From positions 1-64,000 of the forward strand of contig CAJTYR010000004.1 in the NCBI GenBank assembly GCA_910584295.1: a stretch of DNA of 64,000 nucleotides, in the 5' to 3' direction. The notes under the pieces are model-generated. The model was not told the origin of the DNA, did not search any database, and was given only the letters and a program-made list of their open reading frames with translations. The DNA is from an uncultured Christensenella sp. (GTDB lineage Bacteria; Bacillota; Clostridia; Christensenellales; UBA1242). Positions 1 through 5,866 of the stretch are shown here, piece by piece (the first letter of the stretch is position 1; every line of letters starts with the position of its first letter). The translations under genes and the position numbers were made by a program.

Positions 1-6
1 TGTCAT
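1..6 (-). CDS. Start of a leftward gene, cut by the window edge
   Basis: Only the first two codons (ATG ACA, read leftward) are inside the window. A strong Shine-Dalgarno (GAAAGGAGG) lies just upstream, at about 11-19, so this is a real translation start. It would be the next gene of the leftward element module. The product cannot be judged. Confidence 0.6.
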
Positions 7-19
7 TTTTCCTCCTTTC

Positions 20-45
20 AAAAAAGGGCAGATTTTGCCCTTTTT
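20..45 (-). terminator. Hairpin terminator after the small membrane protein gene
   Basis: A perfect 10-bp stem (21-30 with 36-45, core GGGCA/TGCCC) has a 5-base loop and, read leftward, a run of T. It sits four bases after the stop of the 79-residue gene and directly before the ribosome-binding site of the next leftward gene. It probably reduces rather than fully stops read-through inside the module. Confidence 0.7.
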
Positions 46-48
46 AGT

Positions 49-288
49 CTAAAATTTAAGTAAATTCAACATAGTTGCAACAACTTCTCCGTCGCCACCA
101 GGTTTTGGTGTTTTTGCCGGCAAACAGTGAAACCAAGTTTGCCAAACTTCAACGAATGATAAATCAGTTACAGCCATCCAGACAAGAGAAGTGAGCACCC
201 AAACAGCGGCGGCAACAAGCGCCAAAATCAAAACAACTGCAATAATTTCCCCTGCAATTTTCAATGGGCTATCATCATTTCTACACAT
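49..288 (-). CDS. Small membrane protein of the integrated element, unknown function
   Basis: This 79-residue protein starts at the ATG at 288, which has a strong AAAAGGAGGG site upstream. The frame stays open further up, but the extra 36 codons have no ribosome site and cross a 10-bp hairpin, so I reject them. Residues about 10-40 form a long hydrophobic segment (IIAVVLILALVAAAVWVLTS and on), probably one or two membrane helices. A short polar tail with Lys, Pro and Gly follows. I do not recognise a family. It is the last complete gene of the leftward element module and ends at a hairpin terminator. Confidence 0.65.
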   Translation of the reverse strand: MCRNDDSPLKIAGEIIAVVLILALVAAAVWVLTSLVWMAVTDLSFVEVWQTWFHCLPAKTPKPGGDGEVVATMLNLLKF

Positions 289-299
289 ATAATTCCCTC

Positions 300-690
300 C
301 TTTTAATAAAATTTCGCTCATTGGTAAGAACAGAGATATGAGCGACAGAGGTCTCTGTTCTCTGGATTGGCGCTGTTCAAATAAAAGGAGCATCAAATGA
401 AGAAATATGTTTCAAATGCCGAACTGCGCCACTGGTAGAGGGGTTGATCAAGCAGGTTCCCTCCAATCTGCTGTCCCGCCAAGTTTATACTCTGATAGCG
501 GTATGCTGAGAGTAAGTTTTCTGGGCAAACTCAAAACCCCAAACACATGGTAGTTGGCGACCGCTAGTTCTTTTACATTTTAGGCTGTTCACTGAACTAG
601 CAACATACACCTTGAGGCTAATTGGCAAAACCTCGTTTTCCCCGTTCACTTTTGGCAGTCGGGAAAGCAGTCCTACGCCAAAGGTCTATG
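300..690 (-). ncRNA. Candidate structured RNA region (no gene)
   Basis: No convincing ORF is found between the helicase-loader gene and the small membrane protein gene, and the stretch is visibly more GC-rich than its surroundings. It holds several stems: 327-336/352-361 (10 bp perfect), 451-455/468-472, 488-493/509-514 with an inner AGC/GCT, 563-570/594-601 (8 bp perfect, GCTAGTTC/GAACTAGC), 614-617/631-634 and 651-656/677-682. This pattern suggests a structured RNA or a long structured leader made with the leftward operon. Strand is inferred only from the flanking genes. I could not match it to a named RNA family. Confidence 0.35.
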
Positions 691-1603
691 TGTTTATCAT
701 CTTGTAAATTTCTTGTTCAAAATCGTTGTCGACTGGGGGAGCGTTTCGTCTTCTGTCACGACCAATCATTTGGAAACAGATTGAAGTATTTGTGTCCATA
801 AGGCGGGAGTATACTCGCTCACCATATTGTTCGGCAACATCTGCTGGTGTCAAGTTTGAGGTGATAATTGTGAGAAGTTTTCTCTCTGTTCTTGCTGATA
901 AGACAATATGAAGTGCTTTGCTTGCCGTGTCCTCAACACCCAAATCATCAATGATCAGAACAGGAATTCTTGAGTATTCTCTCAATGCCTGTTCTTTTGT
1001 CTCTCTGGCTCTTGTGTCCATATCAAATTTGACAGATGTCACAACATTGACTCTCATCCCTTGATCAAGCAGCCTTTTTCCAATACATTTTTCAAGATGT
1101 GTTTTTCCAACGCCAACGGCGCCACAAATAAACACGAGAGTTTTTGTTCTATTCTTGTTGTCACACCATTCAAGCATTTTTTCGTAAAAGCCTCTGTTTT
1201 CTTCTGATGTTTCGATTGCCTCCTCAAAGGTTGGTAAGTTTTCAAATCCGTTGTCTTTTATAATCAACATTTGAATTTCTCTTTTTAAGCAGTCGCACAT
1301 TCCGCCATTAAAGCCAGTGTCGTCACACTTTTTGCAAGTATAGTCCGGCTTCATTTCTTTGAGATTGGCGAGTTTAATATATTTGTCCAGTTTTGATTTT
1401 AGGTCATTCTCAAGCTCGAAGTTGGGAATTTCTTCGTATGCCAACTTCCGTGCATTTTCAATTCTGACTTTTGTGTATTCTTTCATAAGAGATTTGAACT
1501 CTTCATTTTGGTTCAGTCCATCCATTTTTTGCTCATATATTTTTCTTGCTTTTTGTTCACGCTCTCTGATGATTCTCAACGCCTCTTCCTTGTAATTTTT
1601 CAT
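686..1603 (-). CDS. DnaC/DnaI-like AAA+ helicase loader
   Basis: This 305-residue ATPase probably loads the replicative helicase at the element's replication origin. Visible parts: a charged helical N-terminus (1-85); a four-Cys zinc-binding cluster (C90, C93, C103, C105); Walker A GAVGVGKT at about 161-168; Walker B VLIIDD at about 215-220; a sensor-like TSN at 248-250; and R267 as a possible Arg finger. A Cys cluster before the AAA+ core is typical of phage and plasmid DnaC-type loaders. GGGAGAAG precedes the ATG. The replication-type gene ends 9 bases upstream, so the two are co-transcribed and likely act together. Confidence 0.85.
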   Translation of the reverse strand: MKNYKEEALRIIREREQKARKIYEQKMDGLNQNEEFKSLMKEYTKVRIENARKLAYEEIPNFELENDLKSKLDKYIKLANLKEMKPDYTCKKCDDTGFNGGMCDCLKREIQMLIIKDNGFENLPTFEEAIETSEENRGFYEKMLEWCDNKNRTKTLVFICGAVGVGKTHLEKCIGKRLLDQGMRVNVVTSVKFDMDTRARETKEQALREYSRIPVLIIDDLGVEDTASKALHIVLSARTERKLLTIITSNLTPADVAEQYGERVYSRLMDTNTSICFQMIGRDRRRNAPPVDNDFEQEIYKMINT

Positions 1604-1612
1604 GGCTTCTCC

Positions 1613-2215
1613 CTAAACTTTGATTTCTGCAGCGCTTTGCAAATTAGCATTTAGTTCTTGTTGTGTATACTGCCTTGCTGTTGATGTTTCTTTAAGCGTT
1701 GTGCTAACGCTTGGATTTGCATATTTTTTTTCTGCAATGATGTCGTTGTAGTTTTTAATGCACCAATCAAGTGAAGCAAACTCCAACTTCATCAATCTAT
1801 CTTGGGCTTTTATTTTCTTGATCAGAAGTTTCATGTCAATGTGTTCTGGAACTTCTGCATTGACCTTTCTTTGAGGGAATGCATCCTGGAACATCCTCTG
1901 TGCTTCTGACATCTCTTCATACTCAAGTTCTTCCGGTTTTTTTGACCTGTAATTCATTCGAATGACTCTCTTGTGTTTGCGTCTGACCTGCACAACTGTC
2001 ACGAGCTGTGCGCACTTCAACTCTTCCAACCACAACTGAATCGTCCTCGGCTCATACTTTTGCTTGAACACTCGGTTTACCTCTCTGAAGAGCCAATCAT
2101 TTGTCTGGTCAAATTTTTCATTCTTGAGGTTTGCCTCAATCAGCATAAGAAGCTTCAATGCTGAAACACTGACTTTTGCAGGACAAACCTTTTCAACAAG
2201 TGCCGGCGTAATCAT
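1613..2215 (-). CDS. Probable element replication protein (winged-helix, DnaD-like)
   Basis: The start is the ATG at 2215, which overlaps the previous gene's stop as ATGA. A GTG three codons upstream is possible but lies too close to the AAAGGTGG site. The 200-residue protein begins with a helical region resembling a winged-helix DNA-binding domain (residues about 5-90: VSALKLLMLIEANL, then a basic VRRKHKRVIR strand). A charged helical C-terminal half follows. Such proteins next to a DnaC-like loader usually act in replication initiation. The function is inferred from position and fold-like pattern, not from a recognised family signature. Confidence 0.55.
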   Translation of the reverse strand: MITPALVEKVCPAKVSVSALKLLMLIEANLKNEKFDQTNDWLFREVNRVFKQKYEPRTIQLWLEELKCAQLVTVVQVRRKHKRVIRMNYRSKKPEELEYEEMSEAQRMFQDAFPQRKVNAEVPEHIDMKLLIKKIKAQDRLMKLEFASLDWCIKNYNDIIAEKKYANPSVSTTLKETSTARQYTQQELNANLQSAAEIKV

Positions 2216-2508
2216 ATAATCCACGCCACCTTTTGCACAATATTTCCGTTTTCATCGTAGTTTTCTGCAACAAGTCTTTTTATTTGTCCACTTTCAACAT
2301 TCCAAATTTCAACCTTTGTTGTTTTAGAAGCAAGATGATATAGTGCGTAAGCGTCTGACCATCTTGGCACGGGGTAGCACCTTTTCTCTTCTGTTATTGG
2401 ATCTTCCATGCAGACTAAAAAACCCGTGAATTTTGAGAATGGAAAGTCCATTCTAAACCCACGGGTTCTCATTTTGGTTTTGAAGTCTTGTAATTGTTTT
2501 TCGCTCAT
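2212..2508 (-). CDS. Hypothetical element protein, 98 residues
   Basis: The ATG at 2508 follows AAGAGGAG at good spacing. The protein is soluble-looking, with alternating hydrophobic and polar stretches and several aromatics (FPFSKFTGFLVCMEDP, then VPRWSDAYALYHLA). No membrane segment and no recognised motif are visible. The stop overlaps the next gene's ATG by four bases, so translation is probably coupled with the replication-type protein. It belongs to the leftward early module controlled from the promoter near 2850. I do not recognise its family. Confidence 0.65.
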   Translation of the reverse strand: MSEKQLQDFKTKMRTRGFRMDFPFSKFTGFLVCMEDPITEEKRCYPVPRWSDAYALYHLASKTTKVEIWNVESGQIKRLVAENYDENGNIVQKVAWII

Positions 2509-2527
2509 AATTTTCTCCTCTTAAAAT

Positions 2528-2794
2528 TTATTTTTCATTGTTTGCTTTTGTTGGGGCGTCTTTCTTGACAATTTCATAATCGTGTGCATTAAGCCAACGC
2601 GCAAATCTGCTTAAGCATTCGGTGTAAGGGATTCCTACCAAGAAATTTCCAACATTTTCAGCGCACCATTCATCAAGAAATTTCAGACAAATTTCGTCAT
2701 TTGGTGTTGTTTCAACATTGGCCAACAATGCGGAAAGAATCTCATCAACGGAATTTTCCTCTTTTTCTGGGAATTTTAAGATGTTGTCGCTCAT
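2528..2794 (-). CDS. Hypothetical element protein, first gene of the leftward module
   Basis: The true start is the ATG at 2794, preceded by AAAAGGAGG. The frame is open for 24 more codons, but these would run through the operator and past the transcription start. The 88-residue product is acidic and helical (MSDNILKFPEKEENSVDEIL, later a Trp/Cys-containing helix), with a lysine-rich end. It has no recognised motif and no membrane segment. It is the first gene after the leftward promoter and its palindromic operator, so the neighbouring XRE repressor probably controls it. Confidence 0.65.
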   Translation of the reverse strand: MSDNILKFPEKEENSVDEILSALLANVETTPNDEICLKFLDEWCAENVGNFLVGIPYTECLSRFARWLNAHDYEIVKKDAPTKANNEK

Positions 2795-2810
2795 ATTTAA
2801 CCTCCTTTTA

Positions 2811-2827
2811 TGGACTAATATAGTCCA
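2811..2827. promoter_or_regulatory. Palindromic operator between XRE repressor and leftward module
   Basis: TGGACTAATATAGTCCA has two perfect 7-base arms around ATA. It lies just downstream of the leftward -10 box, where a bound repressor would block transcription. A related half site, TTTTAGTCCTA, lies at about 2880-2890 on the rightward promoter side. The likely ligand is the XRE protein encoded next door; this is inferred from position. Confidence 0.55.
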
Positions 2828-2837
2828 AGACAATGAA

Positions 2838-2866
2838 ATAATAAGCCTATTTTGGTCTTTTGTCAA
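2838..2866 (-). promoter_or_regulatory. Leftward early promoter of the element
   Basis: Read leftward: TTGACA (2861-2866), a 17-base spacer, then TATTAT (2838-2843), close to the sigma-A consensus. It fires toward the 2794 gene and the replication module, with the palindromic operator just downstream of the expected start of transcription. Confidence 0.75.
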
Positions 2867-2935
2867 CTGTTTGAGCCATTTTTAGTCCTATTTTTTGAAA
2901 AAGTGCTATAAATTTTGTGATAAAAGGAGGTTTTT

Positions 2936-3286
2936 ATGAAAAATCTAGCCATTTTGAGGCAAAATGCTGGTTATAAATCACAAGCACAATTTGCTCAAGT
3001 GCTCAAAATTCCAACTAGAACATATTCTCACTATGAAAACGGAACAAATGAGCCTTCACTTTCAATGCTAATTACTCTTGCCGACTTCTTTGGAGTGAGC
3101 GTTGACTATCTTTTAGGACATGAAACAAAAAACATTATGCACCTTGACAGTTTGACGGAACAGCAGAAGAGAGCATTTGAGTTGGTGTTGCAACTTGACT
3201 ATGACCAAACCAACATTTTGATTGGTCGGCTGTCCGAAATGTTGCACTTACCATACGAGCAAGCCAGACCAGCTCGACCATTCTAG
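2936..3286 (+). CDS. XRE-family (Cro/C1-type) transcriptional repressor
   Basis: This 116-residue DNA-binding regulator is expected to keep the element's leftward replication module silent. The helix-turn-helix spans residues about 4-60: LAILRQNAGYKSQAQFAQVL, then PTRTYSHYENGTNEPSL and LITLADFFGVSVDYLLG, the classic XRE pattern. A short helical tail may dimerise. The ribosome site AAAAGGAGG lies 6 bases before the ATG. It is divergent from the leftward genes across a region with a palindromic operator, the usual repressor layout in phages and ICEs. Its own promoter (TATAAA near 2907) overlaps an operator-like half site, so autoregulation is likely. Confidence 0.9.
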   Translation: MKNLAILRQNAGYKSQAQFAQVLKIPTRTYSHYENGTNEPSLSMLITLADFFGVSVDYLLGHETKNIMHLDSLTEQQKRAFELVLQLDYDQTNILIGRLSEMLHLPYEQARPARPF

Positions 3287-3298
3287 CACCGGGAATGT

Positions 3299-3430
3299 GT
3301 ATATACATTTGGATCCATTTGTATATACATTTGCACGTGCATTTGTATATACATGCCCTGGGATCTTCGAAAGCGTATATACAGCAGCTGCAGAACGTGT
3401 ATATACACTTGGCCAAGAAGGCATTTACAC
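3299..3430. repeat. Array of GTATATAC palindromes upstream of the integrase
   Basis: Five exact GTATATAC copies start at 3299, 3321, 3345, 3375 and 3399. A degenerate sixth (GCATTTAC) starts at 3421. Start-to-start spacing is 22, 24, 30, 24 and 22 bases, about two helical turns. The first three copies extend to TGTATATACA and the fifth is a 12-base palindrome (GTGTATATACAC). The array begins right after the repressor stop and ends before the integrase ribosome site. It is probably a multi-site binding region for a regulator or for recombination proteins. Confidence 0.75.
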
Positions 3431-3470
3431 TTTGAAAGTTTTGATTTACTCTTCGTTCAGGAGGATGACT

Positions 3471-4670
3471 ATGGACGAAGAAGAAATCAAATTTTTCAAA
3501 GACCTCGTGGACGGACTGAAGGAAATGGAAAGCATCAACAATTGGATGAGAGGTTGTATTGGTGTGTACCTTGGACGCCATGCAGAGCGTTCAGAACAGA
3601 GTGGGTGTTGGCAGAGCTCACAAAACACAAATCTGCCAGTAGGGTCAAATCGGACTTTTGATTTTCAGGAGGACGATTTGAAAAATTTAAGATTAAGAAA
3701 AGACGGAAGATATGAGTTCCGCAAAATGATTAAAGGTGTAAACTATCAGTGCATTGATAAAAATAAAAAGGTTGTGCTAGATTACATGACCAACCTTAAG
3801 CGCAAGATAAAATCACTTCTGCCAAATACAAAACAAAACACTAATGTTTCATTCAGCGATTATGCAGAAGAATACTATCATCTTTTCAAAGAAAGCAAAG
3901 CAAGTGACAGTTCCAAAGAAGAATGGGGGATTGCTCTCAAGTTCTTTAAGGAAAAGTTTAGCAGAGCTTTTAGAAGCTACACGGCTTTTGACTTTCAGCG
4001 AGAAATTAACAAGCTTGCAGAAAAGGCTCCAAACACTGCTTTGAAGACATTCCACAAGATAAGAGCAATTTGCAGGAAGGCATTTGCCCTGGGAACAATA
4101 AAAGTCAACATTGCTGAAATTATTGAGAAGCCAGAGTTTGAAAGTGGAACTCGAAGAGCATTGACGGTAATGGAGCAGGTTAAGTTTTTGAATGTGCTCA
4201 AGCACAGGGACGATGATTTGCAGCTGTTTTGTTTGTTCTGCCTAATCACTTCAGCCAGACGTGAAGAAGCTTGCAGATATAAGCCAGAACACTATAATGC
4301 TCGAAATCACACACTTTTTGTGAATGGAACAAAGACATTGAATGCGCCAAGAACAATTAAGGTGACAGAAAGTTTTGCGCAGTTGTTACAGAAGATTGGG
4401 GGAGGTTTCAAGTATCAATCGGACTATTATTCACGAGAGGCAAAAGAAGTCTTCAAGAAAATTGGAAGTCCGGATTTGGTGCTGAACTGCTTGAGGCACA
4501 CCTGTGCAACCAATATGGTGTATCTTGGAATCTCTTCAGATTACCGCAAGCATATTATGGGACATTCAACAGTGAAAACAACCGACAAGGTTTATACACA
4601 CATCGAAGTCGGGGTAAAGCGCTCTAGAATAGAGTTAATTTATAAAAATCTCTATTTTACGGACTTCTAG
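3471..4670 (+). CDS. Tyrosine recombinase (integrase) of the element
   Basis: This 399-residue integrase should insert and excise the element at tRNA-Ala. The start at 3471 follows AGGAGG by six bases; the longer open frame upstream only reads through the palindrome array. Residues about 70-110 look like an arm-type DNA-binding region. About 120-225 are a helical core-binding domain and the rest is the catalytic domain: box I around R263 (ARREEACR), box II LRHTCAT with R342 and H343, GHS before the end, and nucleophile Y375 in DKVYTH. The box II position that is usually His is Asn (N339). The gene ends about 100 bases from the tRNA 3' end. Confidence 0.9.
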   Translation: MDEEEIKFFKDLVDGLKEMESINNWMRGCIGVYLGRHAERSEQSGCWQSSQNTNLPVGSNRTFDFQEDDLKNLRLRKDGRYEFRKMIKGVNYQCIDKNKKVVLDYMTNLKRKIKSLLPNTKQNTNVSFSDYAEEYYHLFKESKASDSSKEEWGIALKFFKEKFSRAFRSYTAFDFQREINKLAEKAPNTALKTFHKIRAICRKAFALGTIKVNIAEIIEKPEFESGTRRALTVMEQVKFLNVLKHRDDDLQLFCLFCLITSARREEACRYKPEHYNARNHTLFVNGTKTLNAPRTIKVTESFAQLLQKIGGGFKYQSDYYSREAKEVFKKIGSPDLVLNCLRHTCATNMVYLGISSDYRKHIMGHSTVKTTDKVYTHIEVGVKRSRIELIYKNLYFTDF

Positions 4671-4676
4671 AATGAA

Positions 4677-4698
4677 TTTGACCCAAATTTGACCCAAA
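4677..4698. repeat. Tandem direct repeat TTTGACCCAAA
   Basis: Two adjacent exact copies of the 11-mer TTTGACCCAAA lie between the integrase stop and the tRNA, which is the element side of the attachment site. They may be integrase arm sites or excisionase sites. This is inferred from position only. Confidence 0.5.
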
Positions 4699-4724
4699 AA
4701 GTTTGCCAAAAACATACATAGAAT

Positions 4725-4755
4725 AAAAAAAAGCACACAACATCTTGTGTGTGCT
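4725..4755 (-). terminator. Terminator after tRNA-Ala
   Basis: Read leftward, a stem AGCACACA/TGTGTGCT (4748-4755 with 4732-4739) is followed by a run of T (A's at 4725-4731). It lies on the element side of the tRNA 3' end, so the inserted element supplies the tRNA's terminator. Confidence 0.7.
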
Positions 4756-4773
4756 GTGTGCTTCTTCCTCAAC

Positions 4774-4850
4774 TGGTGGAGATAATCGGATTCGAACCGA
4801 TGACCCCCTGCTTGCAAGGCAGGTGCTCTAGCCAACTGAGCCATACCCCC
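4774..4850 (-). tRNA. tRNA-Ala (anticodon TGC)
   Basis: The cloverleaf reads leftward from GGGGGTA at 4850 to a genomically encoded CCA at 4774-4776. The acceptor stem GGGGGTA pairs with TATCTCC (two G-T pairs). The anticodon stem CCTGC/GCAGG holds the loop CTTGCAA with anticodon TGC. The T arm contains GGTTCGAATCC. Its 3' end faces the integrase gene, marking it as the integration site. A consensus promoter lies directly upstream. Confidence 0.95.
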
Positions 4851-4862
4851 ATATGCTTTTAA

Positions 4863-4891
4863 ATATTACCATTTTGTGACGAGGATGTCAA
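4863..4891 (-). promoter_or_regulatory. tRNA-Ala promoter
   Basis: Read leftward: TTGACA (4886-4891), 17 bases, then TAATAT (4863-4868), a near-consensus sigma-A promoter about a dozen bases before the mature tRNA 5' end. Confidence 0.8.
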
Positions 4892-4919
4892 GAATTTTTT
4901 AAAAGTTTTTTAAAAAAGA

Positions 4920-4940
4920 AAAAGCCTGCAATGCAGACTT
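4920..4940 (-). terminator. Terminator of the PH-domain gene
   Basis: Read leftward, AAGTCTGCA pairs with TGCAGGCTT (one G-T pair) over a one-base centre, followed by TTTTTC. It lies 15 bases after the gene's stop. Confidence 0.7.
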
Positions 4941-4954
4941 TTGGATTTTCTTTT

Positions 4955-5350
4955 TTATTCGTCGTGTCCGTGGAATTCTGTGAGGCGAACGTTGTGGATT
5001 TTTCTTTCTTGCTCAACATATTCAGAAAGCATGTCTCTCACTCTGAATGGGTTTTTGATGTTTTTCAAGATAAAAGTTGGTTTTGAAGCATCATTGCTTT
5101 TCAATATAACTGTGCCTGTGTCGAGCATTTTTCCAAAAAGTGATTGTCTGAATTGAATGTCGCAGATACGATAAAGGTTGAGTTCATCAACTTCTGAATA
5201 AGTGAACCCAATGTCAGAAAACAATTTAAACCAAGCACCTGGTTTTCTGATAAGTCTGTATCTTGTGAAGGAAAGTGGCATTCCCCAAACTCTTTTTCTG
5301 TCAGCCCAAATGAGCTCTGCACCTTCGCCATATTTCTTTTCAATATTCAT
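4955..5350 (-). CDS. Bacterial PH-like domain protein (bPH_2 type)
   Basis: This 131-residue protein resembles the bacterial PH-like families: RYRLIRKPGAWFKLFSDIGF, then a DELNLYRICDIQFRQSLFG segment, and a later strand pair TGTVILKSNDASKPTFILKN ending in a helix (FRVRDMLSEYVEQER). No membrane helix is seen, so it is a cytosolic single-domain form. Such domains are thought to bind lipids or partner proteins; the role here is unknown. AAGAGGAG precedes the ATG. It has its own terminator and is the first chromosomal gene beyond the tRNA boundary. Confidence 0.65.
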   Translation of the reverse strand: MNIEKKYGEGAELIWADRKRVWGMPLSFTRYRLIRKPGAWFKLFSDIGFTYSEVDELNLYRICDIQFRQSLFGKMLDTGTVILKSNDASKPTFILKNIKNPFRVRDMLSEYVEQERKIHNVRLTEFHGHDE

Positions 5351-5470
5351 GAGATTTTCTCCTCTTCTTAGACATTTTACAATAAAATAGCGAAAAAGTA
5401 AATAATTTATTGCTAGATTTTTTTAAAATGTGACAAAATTTTTCCGTTTTTTATGAATTTTATAAAAAAT

Positions 5471-5496
5471 AAAGTCCCAAATAAGCTTGGGACCTT
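5471..5496 (-). terminator. Terminator of the Cys-rich miniprotein gene
   Basis: The stem GTCCCAA/TTGGGAC (5474-5480 with 5487-5493) is followed, read leftward, by TTTATTTTTT. It lies about 30 bases after the stop. Confidence 0.75.
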
Positions 5497-5526
5497 ATTT
5501 TCAGGTTCTGGTTTTGTTGAAAGTGA

Positions 5527-5724
5527 TTATTTGCATCCACATCCGCAGTTTGAAAGCAAAAGCAAAATAAAGATTGTTTCGCAATCAATGTTGATGCCGC
5601 CTTTCATACAACCACAGCCACAGTTTTGTAAGAGCAAAAGCAAGAAGATGAGTGAGCAGCAGTCAAATCCGCCGCGGCAGTCATCTCTTACATCTCCACA
5701 ATTTGAGCCTCCGAAAAAGTTCAT
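5527..5724 (-). CDS. Cys/Gly-rich miniprotein with duplicated hydrophobic unit
   Basis: This 65-residue protein has AGGAGG just before the ATG. It contains the same unit twice: FDCCSLIFLLLLLQNCGCGC and IDCETIFILLLLSNCGCGC, each an acidic/Cys start, a short Leu/Ile run and an NCGCGC end. Small Gly/Cys-rich proteins with one hydrophobic run are common in spore-forming Clostridia and are often coat-associated, so a spore-surface or membrane role is possible but unproven. A longer frame on the opposite strand lacks a ribosome site and is rejected. A weak sigma-K-like promoter lies upstream. Confidence 0.65.
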   Translation of the reverse strand: MNFFGGSNCGDVRDDCRGGFDCCSLIFLLLLLQNCGCGCMKGGINIDCETIFILLLLSNCGCGCK

Positions 5725-5742
5725 TTGTGCCTCCTAAAAGAT

Positions 5743-5769
5743 TTTCTTATGTATACGACTTTTATGTGT
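5743..5769 (-). promoter_or_regulatory. Possible sigma-K-like promoter
   Basis: Read leftward: AC (5768-5769), 16 bases, then CATAAGAAA (5743-5751). The mother-cell sigma-K consensus, as I recall it, is AC with 16-17 bases to CATAnnnTA, so only the last T differs. The match is weak. It would fit a coat-like product. Confidence 0.25.
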
Positions 5770-5825
5770 AAAACATCTACACATTAACAATGTATTAAAT
5801 TCTCCGAATAAATGTGAATGGAATA

Positions 5826-5850
5826 AAAAATCCCCACCAAAGAGGTGGGG
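5826..5850 (-). terminator. Terminator of the SDR gene
   Basis: CCCCACC (5832-5838) pairs with GGTGGGG (5844-5850) around a 5-base loop, followed by ATTTTTT read leftward. Confidence 0.85.
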
Positions 5851-5866
5851 CGTGAGAAAAAGGTTT

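Larger units (their letters stand above)
1..4776. mobile_element. Right end of an element integrated at tRNA-Ala
   Basis: An integrase gene next to a tRNA 3' end, an XRE repressor, a divergent replication module with a DnaC-like loader, and small unknown genes together indicate a phage-like or conjugative integrated element. One boundary lies at the tRNA-Ala 3' end. The other attachment site, which should carry a copy of the tRNA 3' end, is left of the window. No capsid or conjugation genes are visible, so the element type is open. Confidence 0.8.

Noticed and set aside
289..396. Longer N-terminus of the small membrane protein
   Set aside because: It lacks a ribosome site and runs through a 10-bp hairpin; a strong site marks the start at 288.
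3299..3430. CRISPR array
   Set aside because: The repeats are 8-12-base palindromes with short, uneven spacers and no cas genes; they look like protein-binding sites.
3222..3470. N-terminal extension of the integrase through the palindrome array (VYT-repeat protein segment)
   Set aside because: The repeated VYT units are only the translated GTATATAC sites. A strong AGGAGG precedes the ATG at 3471, and the extension would overlap the repressor gene.
3135..3581. Leftward ORF across repressor end, array and integrase start
   Set aside because: It is open mainly because the palindromic sites lack stops on both strands. It has no ribosome site and no recognisable protein.
4635..4844. Leftward ORF covering the tRNA
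   Set aside because: It is a translation of the tRNA-Ala gene and its terminator.
5453..5737. Rightward 94-residue ORF
   Set aside because: It is the shadow of the Cys-rich miniprotein gene, which has the AGGAGG site and the repeated hydrophobic units.
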